Of a stretch of 64,000 nt of DNA, positions 58,446-64,000 are shown in pieces. The stretch lies in assembly GCF_030445035.2 (NCBI RefSeq), contig NC_080673.1:175875216-175939215 (forward strand), written 5' to 3'. The position numbers and the translations under genes were made by a program. The DNA is from Dasypus novemcinctus. Lineage: Eukaryota; Chordata; Mammalia; Cingulata; Dasypodidae. Under the pieces are notes generated by a model. It made no database searches. It saw only the letters and a list, made by a program, of their open reading frames with translations, and was not told the origin of the DNA. The number at the start of each line of letters is the position of its first letter. Positions within the stretch are counted from its first letter, which is position 1.

Positions 58446-60060
58446 CTTTTTTTTTTTTTTTAATTTTATTTTTAAAGAAGGTTTAGACTACATAAATGTT
58501 ACATTGAAAATAGCGGAAATTCCCAATATACTCCACCACTCCCCTCTACCACACTTTTTCCCATTAAAACCATCTTTCATGAGTGTGGTATTTTTGTTAC
58601 AATTAATGAACAGATAGTGAAGCATTGCTGCTAACCATGGTCTATAGTTCACATATGGTTTACACTTTCCACTGCACAATTTCATAGATTTTCACAAAAT
58701 GTATAATGGCCTTGTTCCATCATTGCAACATCACGCAGAACAATTCCAATGTTCCAAAAATGTCCCATGTTACACCTATTCTTTCCTCTCTGTCCCCTTT
58801 GAAACTTTGGTGACCACTACTTTTATATCAGTGTTACAAGTTCTTCCATTACTGTAATAATAAGTCTACTTTAGTCTACTTTAGTCCATAGTTGCATTCC
58901 CTCCTTATGTTTGTTCATTTCTCATTCTTGAGGATTTGGTGATGGTGATGTCCATCAGCTTTGAATTGAGAAGGGGCTTAAATCCAATGGGGAAGATGGA
59001 CAAAAATGTCTTGTTTGCAGTTTTATATACTTGCAGTTTGGGGATGGGTAGTGTCTTTCATCCTTTTGTTAGTTGTTCTGGGCAAATCTGATGAACTGGA
59101 GAGTATGTGTTGGTTTCAACTCTGCTGAGATTCAGGGCTAAACCAACACATGAACAGCCAGAAGATTTAAGTCTCTGGGACACTTATGTAATGGTTATAG
59201 TGCTAATTACAGGCTCAAGTAGAAGGAGTATAAAAACCACGTGTAGGAAAATTACAAATGACTCTAACTCCAGTACATTGGGGTATAGGTTATGTATTCC
59301 AAGGTAAGGCCCACTGACAATGTGCTGAGTTACTGGGGTTGTCTGCCCTGCATATAGTGTCTAGATGTCTCTAAGCCCTCAGTAGTCCTGCTTCAGGTAC
59401 TGTTTGCTGTAGTAGTCAGTGAGATCCTTCTGAGATATGCATAAGCATAACCTCTGGAATGATCTCTCAACTCACTTTGAAATTTCTTAACTAATTTATA
59501 TTTAATATTTCCCCCTTTAAGTCAAGGTCTTATTCCAAATGCATTGCTAGTTGGCACTTGGTAATAATCCCTTGTTGTCAGGGAGGCTTATCTCAGGGAG
59601 TCATGTCCCACACTGGGGGAAAGGTAGTGAGTTTATATGCTGTGTTTGACTTAGAAAGAGGTCAATTTGAGCAACAAGTAGGTTTTCAGAAGGTAACTTT
59701 TATGCAATGTATAATACTAGGCTGAGTTTCAATTTCACAAGAATGAGATTCGTAAGTACAATCATCAATATCAAGGGTCTGGCATAGTGGTCTGTCCTCC
59801 TTTGCTAGGCACTGCCCATATACTCTAGGGATTCTTGACACTCTATTAGAGAAGGTAGCAGGACTCCCCAGGATGTTAATTCAATATTCTTTCAGTTATT
59901 ATGTGAGTATCCACCCAACAAGACAATCTCCCATGACCACTCCACTTGAACACATTCATATTCCATAGAGGTATGCACCAGGTATACCCCTCCCACACAT
60001 CCTCCCACCACTGACACTCTGCACCATTGATCCTCCCCTGACACAAATGCTACCATTCTG
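58446..60060 (-). mobile_element. L1 3' UTR-type segment, antisense
   Basis: On plus it begins with a T15 run and 'taaagaaggtttagactaca', the antisense of a poly-A 3' end. A long non-coding stretch follows that corresponds, in reverse complement, to 38860-40345. It is followed by an (AAAT)n run at about 60084-60124. No coding frame is visible. Confidence 0.65.
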
Positions 60061-61224
60061 CAATCCAAAACCTCTCCAAAAATAAAGCCAAATAAATAAA
60101 TAAATAAATAAAAATAAAATAAAATTCTTCTTTTGCATTGTCTTTCATCACCGTAAGATCTGTTATCATTTATGTGCAGTGATAATTTCTTATGTAATAT
60201 TCCCCCAGTGTCTTATTTTGTTTACATTATTTTCAAAGAAACTTTAGGTTACAGAAATGTCACATTGAAAATATATGGTATTTTAAAATATCCCATCTCC
60301 TTCCCCTCTCACATTTTCCCCTATTAATTACATCTTACATGACTACGGTACATTTGTTACAATTGGTGAACATATATTGAAACATTGCTACTAACCATGG
60401 TCAATAGGTAGCATTATGGTTTACATGTTGCACCATCCACATTTATAGGTTTTGGCAAAATGTATAATGGCCTGTATCTATCATTGCAAGATCATGCAGA
60501 TCAATTCCGCTGCCCTAAAAATGTCCTATGGTCCATCTATTCTTCCTTCCCTCTCCCTTTGGAACCTATGGTAACCATTAAGTTTCAATTTTTGAAGAAT
60601 AAGCTTCATAGTTACATGTATTAATATTGAGGACTTGACTTATTCACCTGCTTTCTTTTTTTAGACAAGGACTATGTTCTTCAGAGATACTTGCCTCTTA
60701 ACTGAGAACAAAACAGGACTCCTCAGGATGAGAGTTTAATAATTTCTTATTTATGGGGTGGGTCCCTTCATCCAGGAATAACAATCTAAAAAGATGAACA
60801 CTTTCATATTCCATAGATGCATGTCCCAGGTGTCCCATATCCCACATGATCCCCCAAGCCCTAACAATCTGCACCAGTAACCATCCCAGCCATATTAGCC
60901 AAAACAACATTACCACGATTGTAATTCTTACCACAGACCTACAAATCCCCAGAGTTCACCTGTTTCATCCTCCAGTCCTCCCTCCAGTTCCATGGATAGT
61001 CCAACCCAACCCCCAACCTACTCACCTAAACATTACAGCAGCATCGATCCCACTCATACCCCTGCACCACTATCACAACGTCCCCTGCCCAACCACCCCC
61101 TTATACCTTTTCATAGTTTCTGCAAAGTTTGCACCTCAGTTCTCCACCCTCTAATCCCCTTCTGTGTCCTGATAACCAATCTGCCAGACTATAGCTCTGT
61201 GCATCTGCTCAATTTGCTTAGGTC

Positions 61225-62640
61225 ATATAAGTGAGGTCAGGTAATATTTGTCCTTCAGTGACTGACTTACTTTACTCAACATGTCTTCAAGATTAATCCA
61301 TGTTGTCCTGTGTATTAATACTTCATTTATTCTAAAAGCTGAGTAATATTCCATTGTGTGTATATTCCACAATTCGCTTATCCATTCATCTGTTGATTGA
61401 CACTTGTGTTACTTCCAACTTTCGGCAATTGCAAATGATGCCACTATGAACACTGATGTAGAAATATTTGTTCATGCCCCTGCTTTCAATTCTTTTTTGG
61501 GGGTATACACCTAGCAGTGCGGTTGCTAGATCATATGGCAGTTATATAGTTTAGCTTCCTGAGGAACCACAAAACCATCCTCCAAAATAGCTGCACCATT
61601 CTACATTCCCACCAGCAGTGGATGAGTGTTCCCTTTCCTCCACATCCTCTACAATACTAGTAGTTTACTGTTGCTTTTCTAGTAACTGCAGGTGTGCTGT
61701 AAGGTCTTCAATTTTAGCTGTTCCTTCTTTTTGATGTAAGTGTTTATGACTCTAAAATACCATCAGTACTGCTTTTGCTGCATTCCATAGTTTTGATATG
61801 TTGTGTTCTCGTTTAAATTTGTTTCAAGGTAGTTACTGATTTCTCTTGCAATTTCCTCCTTGATCCATGATTGTACAAGAGTGTGTTATTTAACTCCTAT
61901 ATCTTTGTGCCTATTTTAGTACTGTCACCTGTTAATTTTCAGCTTCCTTCTGTTGTGGTCAGAGAAATTACTTTATATAATTTCAGTTTTTATGAATTCA
62001 TTGAATATTGTTCTGTGACCTAGCATGAGGTCTAGGAGAATGATCCACGTGTGTTCGAGAAGAATGTATATCCCACCATATTTGGGTTCAATGTTCAATA
62101 TATGACTACTAGGCCTAGATCCTCTAACATATTATTAAATGTCTCTGTTTCTTTATTGGTCCTCTGTTGAGATGGTCTGTCTAATGATAATAATGGTGTA
62201 TTAAAGACTCCCACTATAACTGTAAAGACATTTATTTCTCCCCTTAATTTTGTTTGCCTCATGTATTTTGGGGCACCCTGTTTTGGTAGATAAATGTTTA
62301 GGATTATTTATTCTTCTTGATATATTTCCCCTTTTATTAATATATAGTGTCCTTCTTCGTCTTTTACAATTGTTTTTCATTTAAAGTCTAGTTTGGCCTA
62401 TATTAGTACAGCTACTCCTGTCCTTTTTGGATATTGTTTGCATGCAAAATCATTTTTCAACTATTCACTTACAATACCTTGCATCTTTGAGTCTAAGATG
62501 AGTTTCTTGTAGATGGCATATAGATGTCTCATATTACTTTTACCAGTTCTGCCAATCTGGGTCTTTTGATTGGAGAGTTTAATCCATTAACATGCAATGT
62601 TATTACTTTCAAGGCAGTACTTACATTAGTTATTTTTTCT
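61225..62640 (-). pseudogene. L1 ORF2 remnant lacking the RT
   Basis: The endonuclease N-terminus has 'VITLHVNGLNSPIKR' (about 62610). Endonuclease sequence continues to about 61690, where it joins the C-terminal region. The end reads '...KDKYYLTSLI' with TGA at 61227-61225. The missing middle would hold the whole RT domain. Frameshifts are present in both parts. Confidence 0.8.
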
Positions 62641-62764
62641 TTAGGTTTATATATGTCACATTTTATTTCTCTTTTTATCTTTTTAGTTATTCTTACTAAT
62701 AATCTTTTCAACATTCTTTGCCAAACCTCTCTCTCCTGTTTTCTCCTTTCAACCTATAGAACTC

Positions 62765-63812
62765 CCTTTAATATTTATTGAAGGGCAAGTTTCTTGCTGA
62801 CAAATTCTCTTACTTTCTGTTTATCTTTGAATATTTTGAATTCTCCCTCATTTTTGAATGCCAGCTTTGCTGCATACAGAATTATTAGCTAACAGTTGTT
62901 GTTGTTGTTGTTTGTTGTTATTGTTTCTTTTAGCAACTTTACTATGTCACAAAACTGCCTTATGTCCATGGTTTTAGATGAAAAATCAGTGCTTAATCTT
63001 ATGAAACTTCCCTTCTATGTGATGGATCTTTTTTCTCTTGCTGCTTTCAGTATTCCCTCTTTGTATTGAACATTTGAGGATTTTCTAATTATGTGTCTTA
63101 GGGTATGCTTGTTAGAATTTATAGTTTTTGGAGAGTGCTGCACTTCCTGGACATATGCACCCATGTATATCAAAAGAGTTTGGAAATTTTCAGCCATTAT
63201 TTCCTCCAACACTCTTTCTGACCCTTTCCCTCTCTTTTCCTTCTTGGATGCCTATAATGCATACTTTTGTGCATTTCATATTGACATTCAAGTCCCTGAT
63301 TCCCTGCTGAATTTTTTCTATCTTTTTACCTATCTGTTCTAGTTATCTGTCTGATTTCAGAAGTACTATCTTTGACATGACTCTTTCCTCTGTCTATTGA
63401 AATCTGCTTTTATATTCCTCCAGAGCATTTTTCTTTCCTTGCTTTGTGCTATTCATAACCATAAGGCCTGTTATCTTTTTACATATGTTACGATTTCTTC
63501 TGTATGATCCCCAAGTGTCTACATAATATCCTTTAGCTCTTCCTTTTCTTCGTAAAGTTGATTATATTTGTTTGGATAGCCTTGCTTAGCTGTTCCACAT
63601 TCTGCATCTCCTCTGTTTTTTAGTTTGTTCATTAGACTGGGCCATGTCTTCCTGTTCCTTAGTATGACTTGTAACTTTTTGCTGGTTACTAGGCAACTGT
63701 TTTTCTTGAAGTGTTTATTCAGATTGTTAGCTTCTCTCTCTACTCTTTATTTTGGGTTACGTTTCCTCTTTGACACATAGTTCCACTTATTCTACATACT
63801 TGTAGTTGTCAT
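62765..63812 (-). pseudogene. L1 ORF1 remnant
   Basis: The presumed ATG at 63812 is followed by 'MTTTSM...'-type sequence homologous to the ORF1 start at 34351. The RRM-region frame 63212-63015 contains 'MLEEIMAENFQTLLIYMGAY' and 'LKAAREKRSIT'. Stops break the coiled-coil part. Confidence 0.78.
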
Positions 63813-64000
63813 TTTCTCTCTAAAAAAAACAATAAAATCATAGAAAAAGATAAAAGAGAAAAGAATAATAGTAATATATTTTTTAAAAAGATAGAAAAAG
63901 GAACCATAGAAGAGCCAGAGAGAAAAAATAATAAGCTTGAAAAATCATAAAAAATAAGGAAATAAGAATAAACAAGGTGGAATAAAAACTGAAACAAGAA

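Larger units (their letters stand above)
60205..64000 (-). mobile_element. LINE-1 with internal deletion, cut by the window edge
   Basis: On minus, from right to left: a T-rich 5' UTR (beyond 63812), ORF1 (63812 to about 62765), the ORF2 endonuclease region (about 62640-61690), a deletion joint near 61690, the ORF2 C-terminal region to the stop at 61225, and a 3' UTR to about 60205 ending 'tttaggttacagaaatgtca' on plus. The reverse transcriptase core is missing. Confidence 0.85.

Noticed and set aside
60846-61234. Pro/His-rich frames of 80-102 codons
   Set aside because: They are antisense to an L1 3' UTR and its border with ORF2.

Overview
The window looks like gene-poor, AT-rich nuclear DNA from a placental mammal, most likely a xenarthran and probably an armadillo. 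The evidence is the repeat content. There are tRNA-derived SINEs of the armadillo DAS type, with an A-box/B-box head, a long body and an (AAAT)n tail. There are several long L1 copies, many MaLR/ERVL-type LTRs, and old pan-mammalian repeats (MIR, L2, MLT1-, MLT2- and HAL1-like, a hAT MITE). Family names are from recognition by eye, not a database search. I found no convincing host protein-coding exon, and the long reading frames fall in repeats or low-complexity DNA.

Layout. 1-8040: mostly unassigned sequence with MaLR LTRs, a 190-bp polypyrimidine tract, and a MIR split by a small tRNA-like retroposon. 8041-17640: a near full-length minus-strand L1. It has a 3' UTR, an ORF2 carrying a 705-bp duplication and a SINE, an ORF1 split near its end by a solo LTR with a 5-bp target-site duplication (TSD), and a 2.2-kb 5' UTR. 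That 5' UTR holds twelve tandem units of about 109 bp followed by two 395-bp units. 17641-28408: unassigned DNA with L1, L2 and MaLR remnants and a DAS SINE. 28415-29426: a GC- and CpG-rich solo LTR on the minus strand with TG...CA ends, a perfect 6-bp TSD, a TATA box, CCAAT boxes and three tandem-repeat arrays, consistent with a class II (betaretrovirus-like) element.

32595-38580: a plus-strand L1 with a T-rich 5' UTR and an internal deletion that fuses ORF1 to ORF2 in frame, followed by another L1 3' UTR to about 40345. 42822-45795: a whole MaLR element (LTR-internal-LTR) carrying a DAS SINE. 46680-53443: a HAL1/L1-like remnant with a hAT MITE (8-bp TSD), then an ERVL gag-like remnant next to an MLT2-like LTR and primer-binding-site-like sequence, with two younger LTRs nearby. 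53444-57310: unassigned. 57311-64000: successive minus-strand L1 pieces, an MLT1 LTR, and a U6 snRNA retropseudogene with a 14-bp TSD. The last L1 runs off the window end.

The most unusual features are the 109-bp monomer array in the L1 5' UTR and the repeat-rich solo LTR at 28.4-29.4 kb. The nested insertions with clear TSDs give a relative order of events. No functional gene system is evident.
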